DNA of 64,000 bases from Candidatus Poribacteria bacterium (GTDB lineage: Bacteria; Poribacteria; WGA-4E; WGA-3G), in assembly GCA_958295815.1 (NCBI GenBank), contig OY282374.1:4492682-4556681 (forward strand), read 5' to 3'. A program made the position numbers and the translations under genes. Within the stretch, counting starts at the first letter, position 1. Every line of letters begins with the position of its first letter. The notes below the pieces were generated by a model. It worked only from the letters and a program-made list of their open reading frames with translations. It was not told the origin of the DNA and made no database searches. Positions 34,013 to 42,186 of the stretch are shown piece after piece.

Positions 34013-34990
34013 TTAGTCTTGCGTTTTCATTTTGCCCCATACGGTTGTTAGCAAATGAGGTTGGGGCGCGACAGGTAAAGCGTACCTTGGATCGAACCAA
34101 TCGGCGAAGAAATTCAGACCCATCCGGGTGAGTTTCTTTGGCTCACCGCCTTTCAAATTCACACTGTAGATGTGCCGGTTACTCTTACCTAACTCATATC
34201 GTTCATAAACCAGTGCCTTGCCGTTCGGAGACCAATCTGGATTGTCAGTCGAAAATCCAGCAAGGGGTTGGACAATTTGCTCCGGATTCTCCCCATCACT
34301 GTTTATAATGTAAATTGAGAAATTACCGCCTTTTAGCCAAGCATAAGCGATCTTGTCACTCGACGGAGACCAGACGGGAGCACTCATAACCGTCGCAATA
34401 TCTTCTCCGAGCAGCACCTCTTGTTGACGGCTCGCTAAATCGAATATGTGAACCCTCGAGTGTGTATTCTTACCCTCTAAGGGTGCATCAAAAACTATTT
34501 TTGCCCCGTCGGCAGACCAGTTGGAATAGCCATCAAAATCCCCCACGGGTGTGATTAGTTCTTCAGTCTTTTCATTTAATGATGCAATGAAGAGTCCTCT
34601 CAGTCTATCATCCCGAGCGTAAGAAATCTGTTTACCATCAGGGGACCATGCTGGGGCGGACCTTAATTTCAAATCCTTAAACACTTTCCGCACATTCGTT
34701 CCATCCGCATCCATTAGGTAGAGATCAGGCGTCCCATCTCTATTAGAAGTAAAGAGGATTTGTTTTCCCGTAGGCGACCAAGCAGGCTGAGCGTCAGATG
34801 CTCCGTGGTTGGTTAAGTTCACCTGCTCTGTTCCATTCGAATTCATGATATAAATTTCGTTATTGCCATCTCTGTTTGATGTAAACGCTATTTTTTCCGT
34901 TCTCGGAGCACTGGCAAAAATCGGATGAACACTCGCGAATGTAAGTGTCAAGCTGAGACTATAGAAAATAAAAAAGCGTGTAATTTTCAT
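34013..34990 (-). CDS. Secreted TolB-like propeller with TTVWG tail
   Basis: A 325-residue paralog of the next downstream gene (21 bases away). Signal peptide FFIFYSLSLTLTFASVHPIF with cleavage near residue 26 (FAS-A). Blades: IAFTSNRDGNNEIYIMNSNG, QPAWSPTGKQILFTSNRDG, APAWSPDGKQISYARDD, SNWSADGAKIVFDAPL, NPDWSPNGKALVYERYE. The C-terminus is FADWFDP followed by LLTTVWGKMKTQD. GAGGAG precedes the ATG. It lies 34 bases after the last lipoprotein gene, so one transcript is likely. Function unknown; probably a periplasmic or surface ligand binder. Confidence 0.86.
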   Translation of the reverse strand: MKITRFFIFYSLSLTLTFASVHPIFASAPRTEKIAFTSNRDGNNEIYIMNSNGTEQVNLTNHGASDAQPAWSPTGKQILFTSNRDGTPDLYLMDADGTNVRKVFKDLKLRSAPAWSPDGKQISYARDDRLRGLFIASLNEKTEELITPVGDFDGYSNWSADGAKIVFDAPLEGKNTHSRVHIFDLASRQQEVLLGEDIATVMSAPVWSPSSDKIAYAWLKGGNFSIYIINSDGENPEQIVQPLAGFSTDNPDWSPNGKALVYERYELGKSNRHIYSVNLKGGEPKKLTRMGLNFFADWFDPRYALPVAPQPHLLTTVWGKMKTQD

Positions 34991-35024
34991 GAGATTCTCC
35001 TCATGGTGTAAGACGATAAAATTT

Positions 35025-35954
35025 TCATTCTTCTTCGACCCGTTTAAAGGTGCATCGGAGTCCTCCGATTCGCATCCAGCCTTTGGGGGTTAGCTTCATA
35101 TCCCCGTATAGGACTAAATAGAGGGTGTCCTCCGTTACTGTAACACCTACTGCCTTTGCCATTGCGAAGGATGCTGTTTTGTTAAATCGCGCACTTAAGG
35201 GTACCATATTGCGTATTCTCTCTGCACGTTCCCGTTTTTTCTGGGCAGCAATGCGCTTTACGGATTCGGAACCGAATAAGAATTCAACCAGATCCATTCC
35301 AGTGCGTCGGTTAAAACTCATAAATGGATAGGGATCGTCCCCGTACTGTTTGGTGGTAACGTAACACTGTCCTGTGACCTGTTTGCCGCTATTGCTGCCG
35401 TTGTAATAGTATGAGCCTCGATCCTCATAAAACTCAACCGTTAGGTTCTGGCGTGTAGATGCGACGAGTGCGGCTTTGGCACCGAGTATCTGTTGACTCG
35501 ACTTGTTGTCGGTTACGTCAATACGCGGCAAGCGGGTCGTATTTTCTGCTGATGTCTGTTGGCTTGCTTCTGAATCTGGCGCGTTTGGTGGTGTTGCCTG
35601 CTCAGATTCGTTGGGCGTTGTGGCTTGTTCGCTTGTGGTATCGTTGGAACCTTGTTCTGCAGAGAGATTCAAAAAGATCATCTCCTGTTCCGTCATTGGT
35701 TTCGCCATCTTTGTGGTGATACTACCTTCTTCAACCTCCAAACCGACGTACTGCCATTTGCCAACGAGAAGATTCTTTACTGCCCGCTTGACTTTTTCTG
35801 GACTGTGTCTTCGGCGCGCCTCGTTATAAGCCTCGATGAGGCGAAGTCGTTCCTGTTGCGTTTCTTGGGGTGTTAGCACCGCACAACCGGTGAACACTAT
35901 CATTATGATACTAAGCATTGTTAGCAGCTTCACCTTTTGCTCTCCTCTTTTCAT
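35025..35954 (-). CDS. Lipoprotein paralog 5 of the tandem array
   Basis: A 309-residue lipoprotein: signal helix and lipobox IVFTGC (Cys 24), then a helical TPQETQQERLRLIEAYNEAR segment, LVGKWQYVGLEVEEGS, a Ser/Thr/Asn/Gln-rich linker (about 95-150), LPRIDVTDNKSSQQILGAKA, and a beta-rich domain with NLTVEFYEDRGSYYYNGSNS, QYGDD and FNRRTGMDLVEFLFGSE. It ends GWMRIGGLRCTFKRVEEE. I do not recognise a named family; the beta part recalls lipocalin-like or META-type domains, a weak guess. The ATG overlaps the stop of the gene before it (ATGA), so translation is coupled. Confidence 0.75.
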   Translation of the reverse strand: MKRGEQKVKLLTMLSIIMIVFTGCAVLTPQETQQERLRLIEAYNEARRRHSPEKVKRAVKNLLVGKWQYVGLEVEEGSITTKMAKPMTEQEMIFLNLSAEQGSNDTTSEQATTPNESEQATPPNAPDSEASQQTSAENTTRLPRIDVTDNKSSQQILGAKAALVASTRQNLTVEFYEDRGSYYYNGSNSGKQVTGQCYVTTKQYGDDPYPFMSFNRRTGMDLVEFLFGSESVKRIAAQKKRERAERIRNMVPLSARFNKTASFAMAKAVGVTVTEDTLYLVLYGDMKLTPKGWMRIGGLRCTFKRVEEE

Positions 35955-36868
35955 TCGATACGTTTAAAGGCACATCGGAATCCGCCGGTTCGCATCCAGC
36001 CTTTGGGGGTTAACTTCATATCTCCGTACAGAACTAAATAGAGCGTATCCTCCGTGACCGTGATGCCTGCCATCGAAGCGATTGAGAAGGAGGTCTTTTT
36101 TGCGGCAGCTCGACGTGCGGCTTTTACCCCCATTCTGCGACTCTGTAGCATAGCAGCTCGCTTCTGCTTTTGTGTCGCAGCTATTTGTTTTACGGGTTCA
36201 GAACCGAATAGGAACTCAAGCATCTCCGGTCCCGTCCGTTGATTAAAACGAACATACGGAAATAGATCGTCTCCGTACCGCTGCGTGGTGATGTAGCATT
36301 GTCCTGTTACCTGCTTGCCACTATTACTGCCGCTGTAATGGTATGAACCGCGATCTTCGGCAAATTCAATCGTGAGGTTTTGGCGAGTAGATGCGATGAG
36401 TGCGGCTTTGGCACCGAGTATCTGTTGACTCGACTTGTTGTCGGTTACGTCAATACGCGGTAAACGGGTCGTATTTTCTCCTGCGCTCTGCTCGTTCGCT
36501 TCTGGATTCGGAGAATTTAGTGACGTTGCTTGTTCAGATGCGTCGGACGTTTTCGTCTGTTCTGCTGTAACACCCTTGGAAACCCGCTTTACAAAATTGT
36601 TCAACGAGTTTATGCCCTGCTGTGCCGTCGGTTTCACCTTCTTTGCGGTAACACTACCTTCTTCAACCTCTAAACCGACGTATTGCCACTTGCCGACGAG
36701 AAGATCCTTCACGGCTTGCTTGATTTTTTCTGGATTGTGTCTTTCGCGTGCCTCGTTATAAGCCTCAATGAGGCGAAGCCGTTCCTGCTGTGTCTCTTGC
36801 GGCGTTAGCGTTCCACAACTGGTGAACAGTATTATCAGAATGCCGAGTATTGTTAGTCGTTTCACCAT
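35951..36868 (-). CDS. Lipoprotein paralog 4 of the tandem array
   Basis: A 305-residue close paralog of its downstream neighbour: lipobox LFTSC (Cys 18), TPQETQQERLRLIEAYNEAR, LVGKWQYVGLEVEEGS, then a linker with SDASEQATSLNSPNPEANEQ, and the identical stretch LPRIDVTDNKSSQQILGAKA. The beta domain keeps GKQVTGQCYITT and FNQRTGPEMLEFLFGSEPVK, then a lysine/arginine/alanine-rich insert (QKQKRAAMLQSRRMGVKAAR) and the common end GWMRTGGFRCAFKRIE. Its stop overlaps the next start by four bases. Divergence from paralog 5 is mainly in the linker and the basic insert. Confidence 0.75.
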   Translation of the reverse strand: MVKRLTILGILIILFTSCGTLTPQETQQERLRLIEAYNEARERHNPEKIKQAVKDLLVGKWQYVGLEVEEGSVTAKKVKPTAQQGINSLNNFVKRVSKGVTAEQTKTSDASEQATSLNSPNPEANEQSAGENTTRLPRIDVTDNKSSQQILGAKAALIASTRQNLTIEFAEDRGSYHYSGSNSGKQVTGQCYITTQRYGDDLFPYVRFNQRTGPEMLEFLFGSEPVKQIAATQKQKRAAMLQSRRMGVKAARRAAAKKTSFSIASMAGITVTEDTLYLVLYGDMKLTPKGWMRTGGFRCAFKRIE

Positions 36869-36898
36869 TTATTCCTCCTTCAGTTCAAAGATCTTCTT

Positions 36899-37780
36899 TT
36901 ATTCAACACGCTTAAAGACGCATCGCAGTCCACCCGTTTGTGCCCAACCACTCGGTGTTAGCGACACATGCCCGTGAAGAACCAAATAGAGTCTATCGTC
37001 GGTGACCGTGATGCTTGGCATGAATGTAGATTTCTCTTGGTAGCGAGTAGGTCGGACCGGCGGACTGGTCAACGTTCTGTTCCGCCTTGCCCCGGTTACT
37101 GGTGTGATATTACGCCGCATAGAGATTTTCTTTTCCCGCTCTTTGGCACCTCTCCATTTCACGGGTTCAGAACCGAATAGGAACTCAATCATCTCCGGTC
37201 CCGTCCGCCGATTAAAACTGATATATGGTAACGCATCATCGCCGTACCGTTTGGTAGTGATGTAACATTGCCCAGTGGCACTCTTACCACCGTTGTTGCT
37301 GTTATAGTAGTACGAGCTGCGATCTTCATAAAATTCGATCATGAGGTTTTGGCGTGTAGATGCAACGAGTGCGGCTTTCGCTGCCAATATTTGTTGATTC
37401 GATCTCTCGTCTGTCACCTCTATTTGCGGCAAGCGTGTGGTATTTTCATCCGATGTTTGTTCGCTCTCCTCTGGATTCGGGACGTCTTGGGTTGTCTCCT
37501 GTTCATTCGTCGTATCCGATGTATCCACTGCCTGTTGCGGTGCCGGTTCCGTTCTCTGCGCGATAATGTCATCCTCCACCACCTCTAAACCGACGTATTG
37601 CCATTTGCCGACGAGAACGTCTTTGACTGCCTTCTTAATTCTTTCTGGATTCTGTTTTTGACGGGCTGCATCATACGCCGCAAGCAGGCGTTGTCGTTTC
37701 TGCTGTGTTTCCTGCGGGGTTAGTGTTGCGCAGCTTGTGAAGACTACTATCAGAATGCAGAGGTTTGTTAGTATTTTCAT
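36899..37780 (-). CDS. Lipoprotein paralog 3 of the tandem array
   Basis: A 293-residue member: lipobox VFTSC (Cys 17), TPQETQQKRQRLLAAYDAAR, VLVGKWQYVGLEVVEDD, a shorter linker with TQDVPNPEESEQTSDENTTR, and LPQIEVTDERSNQQILAAKA. The beta domain has NLMIEFYEDRSSYYYNSNNG, GQCYITTKRYGDD and FNRRTGPEMIEFLFGSEPVK, then a basic, threonine/proline-rich insert and the end GWAQTGGLRCVFKRVE. It lies 30 bases upstream of paralog 4. Upstream of it a repeat has been inserted (37804-37862), separating it by 116 bases from paralog 2. Confidence 0.75.
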   Translation of the reverse strand: MKILTNLCILIVVFTSCATLTPQETQQKRQRLLAAYDAARQKQNPERIKKAVKDVLVGKWQYVGLEVVEDDIIAQRTEPAPQQAVDTSDTTNEQETTQDVPNPEESEQTSDENTTRLPQIEVTDERSNQQILAAKAALVASTRQNLMIEFYEDRSSYYYNSNNGGKSATGQCYITTKRYGDDALPYISFNRRTGPEMIEFLFGSEPVKWRGAKEREKKISMRRNITPVTGARRNRTLTSPPVRPTRYQEKSTFMPSITVTDDRLYLVLHGHVSLTPSGWAQTGGLRCVFKRVE

Positions 37781-37803
37781 TGTTCATCCTCCTTCGCTTT
37801 AAA

Positions 37804-37862
37804 ATATGGAGAATTTTAAATTACCTAAACACTGTAAGTTGGCGAGGTTAGGAAACCTCGCC
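37804..37862. repeat. Solo MITE end (TATGGAGAATTTTA) next to GGCGAGG palindrome
   Basis: TATGGAGAATTTTAAATTAC (37805 onward) then CTAAACACTG resembles the left terminal repeat of the MITEs at 41768 and 44697. It is followed by GGCGAGGTTAGGAAACCTCG-CC (37841-37862), the dispersed palindrome, the same order as in the MITE at 41768. No right end is visible. It is inserted within the lipoprotein array. Confidence 0.6.
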
Positions 37863-37896
37863 AATGGCGGTGGCATCTATAATAGATGTAGACTTT

Positions 37897-38538
37897 CTAC
37901 TCAATCCGTTTGAACGTACAGAGAACGCCTCGGCTTTGTGCCCAACCGCTCGGTGTCATCTCCATTACGCCATATAGGGTCAATTCCAACTTATCCTCTG
38001 TGAATGAAATGCCTAACCAATTCAACGGAAGGAACTGCACAGAAACATCATCTTTTGTGACAAGCCTGTTCGGAGGTGTTCCAGAGATGAATTCAGGGAA
38101 GCGTTCGCCTGTATCTCTAAAGACACGCAGATACGGAATCATCTCATCTCCATAACGACGTGAATCGATTTTGAAACTTCCTGTTACCTCCGTGCCCCCA
38201 TTTTCGCCGCGGTATCGACGGTAGACGTTTTGGTCCATAAAAAATTCAAGTGTGAGGTTCTCACGAGCGGTCGCATGAAGTTCGTACTTTATTGCATTTA
38301 TCTCTTCACTCAAGTCGCCTTCGGTTGCCTCTACGTTCAGAAATTGCCATCTGCCGAGAAGCCTTTTGGTTAAATCTTCTTCCATGGGTCGCGAATCGGT
38401 TTTTCTGCGGGCATCCTCATGTGCTGCGCGCAACCTCTCGCGTTCGCTTCGCATTTCTTGGGACTTCGCACTGGTACAACCGGCGAAAATCAGTCCGAAA
38501 AAAACAAAAGTCAGACTAAAGTTGGTTAATATTTTCAC
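37897..38538 (-). CDS. Lipoprotein paralog 2 of the tandem array (short form)
   Basis: A 213-residue, more divergent member lacking the long linker: lipobox IFAGC (Cys 21), SERERLRAAHEDARRK, LLGRWQFLNVEATEGD, then NLTLEFFMDQNVYRRYRGEN, GTEVTGSFKIDSRRYGDEMI and the end GWAQSRGVLCTFKRIE. The conserved core (LxGxWQ, NLTxEFxxD, YGD, GW-x-C-x-F-x-R) is the same as in the three larger genes, which defines the family's minimal domain. The ATG overlaps the stop of paralog 1 by four bases. Confidence 0.75.
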   Translation of the reverse strand: MKILTNFSLTFVFFGLIFAGCTSAKSQEMRSERERLRAAHEDARRKTDSRPMEEDLTKRLLGRWQFLNVEATEGDLSEEINAIKYELHATARENLTLEFFMDQNVYRRYRGENGGTEVTGSFKIDSRRYGDEMIPYLRVFRDTGERFPEFISGTPPNRLVTKDDVSVQFLPLNWLGISFTEDKLELTLYGVMEMTPSGWAQSRGVLCTFKRIE

Positions 38539-39173
38539 TCCTCAACCCTCCCGAAGTAGCAGCGCATTCCACCACTTTGCACCCAGCCTGTGGGACCTAC
38601 TTGCATCTTGCCGTGCATTGTGAGATATAACCTGTCTTCTGTGACTGAGATGCTAATCTCTTTTGCCGTTGCCAGTCCTTGCGAGGTTGCAAGTCCAGAG
38701 GGTCCGGACGATTTACTACTCGGATTTACGGCGAAAAGGAGTTGGGACATCTCCGGTCCGGAGCGTCTGAGAAACCGGATGAAAGGGAACGGTTCATCGC
38801 CGTACCGGACAGTGAAGACGGTGAATTGACCGAAAATCTCTGTGCCACCGTTTTTACCTCGGTATTGGTAGATACCTTTTTCCTCAAAAAATTCAAGCGT
38901 GAGGTTTTGTAGATCAAGGGCGCGAAGCGCGGCTTTGGTTTCCGCTACATTTTCGACGGCAGCACCTTCCTCAACTTCGAGGTTTAGGAACTCCCACTGC
39001 CCAAGAACTGCCTCGGTTATACTGGTTTTGAGTTTGAGTTCGCTGTGTTCTTCGCGGAGATTTTCGTAATTTTTTAGGAGTTGATCGCGTTCTGCCTGCA
39101 TCTTTTGATACTCAACACTTGCGCAGCCCGATAGTATCAAAGCGCAGATACCAACGATGGTTAATATATTCAT
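38535..39173 (-). CDS. Lipoprotein paralog 1 of the tandem array (short form)
   Basis: A 212-residue lipoprotein, first gene of the leftward array: lipobox ILSGC (Cys 17), QKMQAERDQLLKNYENLREE (likely coiled coil), VLGQWEFLNLEVEEGA, then NLTLEFFEEKGIYQYRGKNG, FTVRYGDEPFPFIRFLRRSG and the end GWVQSGGMRCYFGRVEE. The start has GGAG nearby. It overlaps paralog 2 by four bases. No promoter is obvious; a TonB-dependent receptor gene ends 167 bases upstream on the same strand, so read-through is possible. Confidence 0.75.
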   Translation of the reverse strand: MNILTIVGICALILSGCASVEYQKMQAERDQLLKNYENLREEHSELKLKTSITEAVLGQWEFLNLEVEEGAAVENVAETKAALRALDLQNLTLEFFEEKGIYQYRGKNGGTEIFGQFTVFTVRYGDEPFPFIRFLRRSGPEMSQLLFAVNPSSKSSGPSGLATSQGLATAKEISISVTEDRLYLTMHGKMQVGPTGWVQSGGMRCYFGRVEE

Positions 39174-39340
39174 TAATGTTTCTCCATATTGATTGCCGTT
39201 TCACCGTAGCATTATATCAAGTCCCTGTTTAAATGGCAAACATCATACGGATGTTGGAAACCGTCAGCAATCAGAAATCATTGTCTGACTATTAAGACAC
39301 GGTTTTACTACAAAAAGTGTGCATAATTTGAGTTAAGGGT

Positions 39341-41740
39341 TTAGAACTCAAGCGTTAGTCCGAAGTAAATTATCCGGGGGAGTTGGGGTGCGTCAAAGGT
39401 TTCACGCTCAATGCCGACTTCCTGACCTTGTACGTCAAATGTTGCTTCCTCAAGAATAAACTTTATATTATTTTCGCGGTTGTACACATTCAGAATATCC
39501 AGGAACCCACCTACTTTTAATCCCTTGATTTTCCATTTTTTGCTTATGCGTAGGTCTAATTTATGATAGGGTGTCAGCTCCGTGCTTAATTGTTCATCAA
39601 CACTCGTCAAAAGGGGGTTCAGTCCACGCGTCACAGGATCCTGGATGAGAATGAGGGAACTGATAGGGACTTCGGAGGTCCCGCTGAGATACTGCCACTT
39701 CGCGCCAATCTCGAAACTCGGCGTGAAGTTATAGTTGGCGACGATACTGATAATATGGGTATTATCAAAGAGGTGAGGTCGGTAGGCAGCGTCTGGGTTT
39801 TCGCGCCGTTCGGCGTGGGTATAGGCATACGAGATCCATCCGAAAAACTTGTCTGGAATGCGATGCCGTAGGAACACTTCCGCACCACCGACATACGCGA
39901 CACCTTGGTTAAGATAGTTCGATACCGCATCAGGTGTTACTAACTTTTGTGCGTTTTTGTAATAGGTGGCAAGCTTGAGTTCGGTGCGCGATGAGAGTTC
40001 GTGTTCTAATTCCATGATATAGTGTCGTGTGAGGCTTGATCCCAAGGCACGATTGCCATCCTCCGCTAACAGATGAGAGGGTTGTGGACTCTGCTCATAG
40101 TGTCCATAGGCGAAGCGGAGATTAGAATTGTTCGGCATTTTGATACTCACGCTTCCGCGCGGTTGAACAGAAACCTGCTCAATCACATTCAGATAATCCA
40201 GGCGAACACCGAGGGCAATCGACAAAAATGAAAGCGGGTCGTAGCGTCCTTGTACGTATCCCTCCGTCCGATAAAAATCGTGTCCGAATTCGTCGTAGAC
40301 TTCCTCGAAAGTCGATTCACGGAGAACTTCACCGTCCTGTTCCGCTAACGTAAACTCCGGTTCTTGATCCACCTCAAGATTCTCCTCAAGCCAACCGTTT
40401 TCAGAACTTGCAGCCGGGCTGAAATTGTAGAGGAAACCCGACTCCAATTGAAGTGCTGGTGTCAGTATATAAGAAACATCTTCACGAAGTGTGTAGACAG
40501 GAGCATTCACTTGTATTTCGTAGTGGGTGTAGTTCGCACCTAAGAATTCCGTTCTACCGTCAGATCCCACAACATACTGGGTCTCAGCAACCGCCTTAAG
40601 GTCGATATTGAGGAAATTGTCGGAACGTGTAAGCGATAAGTCGGAACGGAGGTATTCGGTGAAGTTTGAACGAAGGTGGATACCTTGTCCGGTAAACCCG
40701 TTCTCAAAAATCGCGGTATTACGCGGTAACTCGTCTTGATCACCGAATGTGGTGTTCTCGTCAGCTTCCACTGGTCCCATAATCCTAAAACGGTCTGCAG
40801 CCGCAAAAGCGTTGAGTGTGAGATGATGTTTTTCAGTCAATGCGTAGGTGGATTTTAACTGATAGTCCGAGAAATAGGGGAACTGCTGTTCCTGGCCTAT
40901 CTCCCGCTCAATGATGGGTTCAACGATGAGGTCTAAGTAACTCCGCCGTCCAGAGACAGAGATATAGCCCTTATCTCCAATCCTGCCTTCAAGCAATCCT
41001 TCAGAATAGATGATATTCAGGTTAAACTTTCCGTTTAGCCGTTCTTCAATGCTATCCCGCGCGTGAATGTCAAGCACGGCTTGTGAGTCCAACCCGAATT
41101 CGGCACCGTAGCCACCAGCATAGATGTCAATTGTCTCAATGGTTTCTGAACTGATGGTTGACAATAAACCGCCCCAGTGAAAAGGATAACCGAGAGGCGT
41201 TCTGTCAAGATAGTAGAGGTTAGATCCGGGTTCACTGCCGCGGATATAGAGGACCCCGAAGTAGTCGTTTGGGATACCGATGCTTGGAAGCGTCATGAGT
41301 CCTTTGAGTGTATCGTTGAAGGTGCCGGGAATACGCAGGAGTTCGCTCCCGCGGATTTCCGTCCGGCTTATTGTTGGTGGGAGACGCTGTCCTTCTACAA
41401 TAATGGTCTCTAATTTAACTGCCGTGCCGAGGTATATTTTGACTTCGGTGGTATCACCGCTGCTGATTTGTGCAGAAATTTCTGTGGGTGCTATTTCACT
41501 GGGATGGGTGACAACTAAAGTGTACGTGCCTACGGGGAGTTCTGTAAATTGGAAGATACCGTTTTTATCTGTTTTTTGGTTTTGGTCGGTTTCGAGAATG
41601 TGAACATCAGCACCTGCAAGGGGTGTTCCGATGTTTTGTTGGTAGACGGTGCCTTGAATATCGCCTGTTTGTGCGAGGGCGGATAGCGGCATAATGATAA
41701 TGGCGAACACAAGTAGAACTATGATGAATTGTGGCTTCAT
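39341..41740 (-). CDS. TonB-dependent outer membrane receptor with CarboxypepD_reg-like domain
   Basis: A 799-residue outer membrane protein. A signal peptide ends near residue 23 (ALA-Q). Next is a carboxypeptidase-regulatory-like beta sandwich (GTVYQQNIGTPLAGADVHIL, about 31-50), then a plug domain with RIPGTFNDTLKGLMTLPSIG and GGYGAEFGLDSQAVLDIHAR, and a beta barrel of about 550 residues ending in phenylalanine (FGLTLEF), the BAM recognition signal. Such receptors import ligands using TonB energy. No TonB box is certain. It is a paralog of the gene at 42187, separated by a 446-bp repeat-rich stretch. Ligand unknown. Confidence 0.9.
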   Translation of the reverse strand: MKPQFIIVLLVFAIIIMPLSALAQTGDIQGTVYQQNIGTPLAGADVHILETDQNQKTDKNGIFQFTELPVGTYTLVVTHPSEIAPTEISAQISSGDTTEVKIYLGTAVKLETIIVEGQRLPPTISRTEIRGSELLRIPGTFNDTLKGLMTLPSIGIPNDYFGVLYIRGSEPGSNLYYLDRTPLGYPFHWGGLLSTISSETIETIDIYAGGYGAEFGLDSQAVLDIHARDSIEERLNGKFNLNIIYSEGLLEGRIGDKGYISVSGRRSYLDLIVEPIIEREIGQEQQFPYFSDYQLKSTYALTEKHHLTLNAFAAADRFRIMGPVEADENTTFGDQDELPRNTAIFENGFTGQGIHLRSNFTEYLRSDLSLTRSDNFLNIDLKAVAETQYVVGSDGRTEFLGANYTHYEIQVNAPVYTLREDVSYILTPALQLESGFLYNFSPAASSENGWLEENLEVDQEPEFTLAEQDGEVLRESTFEEVYDEFGHDFYRTEGYVQGRYDPLSFLSIALGVRLDYLNVIEQVSVQPRGSVSIKMPNNSNLRFAYGHYEQSPQPSHLLAEDGNRALGSSLTRHYIMELEHELSSRTELKLATYYKNAQKLVTPDAVSNYLNQGVAYVGGAEVFLRHRIPDKFFGWISYAYTHAERRENPDAAYRPHLFDNTHIISIVANYNFTPSFEIGAKWQYLSGTSEVPISSLILIQDPVTRGLNPLLTSVDEQLSTELTPYHKLDLRISKKWKIKGLKVGGFLDILNVYNRENNIKFILEEATFDVQGQEVGIERETFDAPQLPRIIYFGLTLEF

Positions 41741-41767
41741 TTAGGTTTTTGATCTCCCTTTCGAGCA

Positions 41768-41896
41768 TTATGGTAGATTTTAGAATTACTTGGACACTCT
41801 GCATCGCCGAGGCACGGAGACCTCGCCGAACAGAGGTGTTCTGTTATTGGATTATGGATGGCAGAAGTGTCTATTTATTTTTAGGATTCACCATAA
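41768..41896. mobile_element. MITE-like element with imperfect TTATGGT terminal inverted repeats
   Basis: The left end TTATGGTAGATTTTAGAATT (41768 onward, through GGACACTCT at 41800) is mirrored by the right end at 41864-41896, whose complement begins TTATGGTGAATCCTAAAAAT and ends GACACTTC. Length 129 bp. Between the ends is a degenerate GGCGAGG palindrome. A sister element is at 44697-44815. No clear target duplication. The rest of the 41741-42186 stretch holds the two repeat features listed below and no gene. Confidence 0.6.
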
Positions 41897-41976
41897 TATA
41901 ATTTAACGTTCAATTATGTTTTAGGTTGACTTAAGATTAGTACGGACACGCTAAAGGCAATCAACGCTCAATAATA

Positions 41977-41997
41977 GGCGAGGTTGGAAACCTCGCC
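41977..41997. repeat. GGCGAGGTT palindrome, dispersed hairpin repeat
   Basis: GGCGAGGTT-GGA-AACCTCGCC forms a nine-base perfect stem with a three-base loop. Same family as 6656 and 37841. Confidence 0.75.
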
Positions 41998-42025
41998 AGC
42001 GGTGGAGGCGCGTTTTTGTGTGTAC

Positions 42026-42100
42026 ATAGACATAGCACTCCGCTGGAGTGCGGGGATTGGCGGACACGGTTTTCTATAGACATAGCACTCCGCTGGAGTG
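42026..42100. repeat. Two direct copies of ATAGACATAGCACTCCGCTG-GAGTG
   Basis: Identical 25-base copies at 42026-42050 and 42076-42100, 50 bases apart. Each contains the hairpin CACTCC-GCT-GGAGTG. Similar CATTTCGCCCC / GGGGCTT hairpin repeats occur at 61391-61773. Confidence 0.75.
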
Positions 42101-42186
42101 GAGAGGTACGCTTTTGATTGAAAACCATCAGTTCATAAACCTTGACCTGTTAGGTAGCAACTTAGATTAAAGATAGTCAAACTATT

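Noticed and set aside
32972..34990. Possible TolB of the Tol-Pal system
   Set aside because: The proteins lack the TolB N-terminal domain, there are no tolQRA or pal neighbours, and they carry the secretion-type tail.
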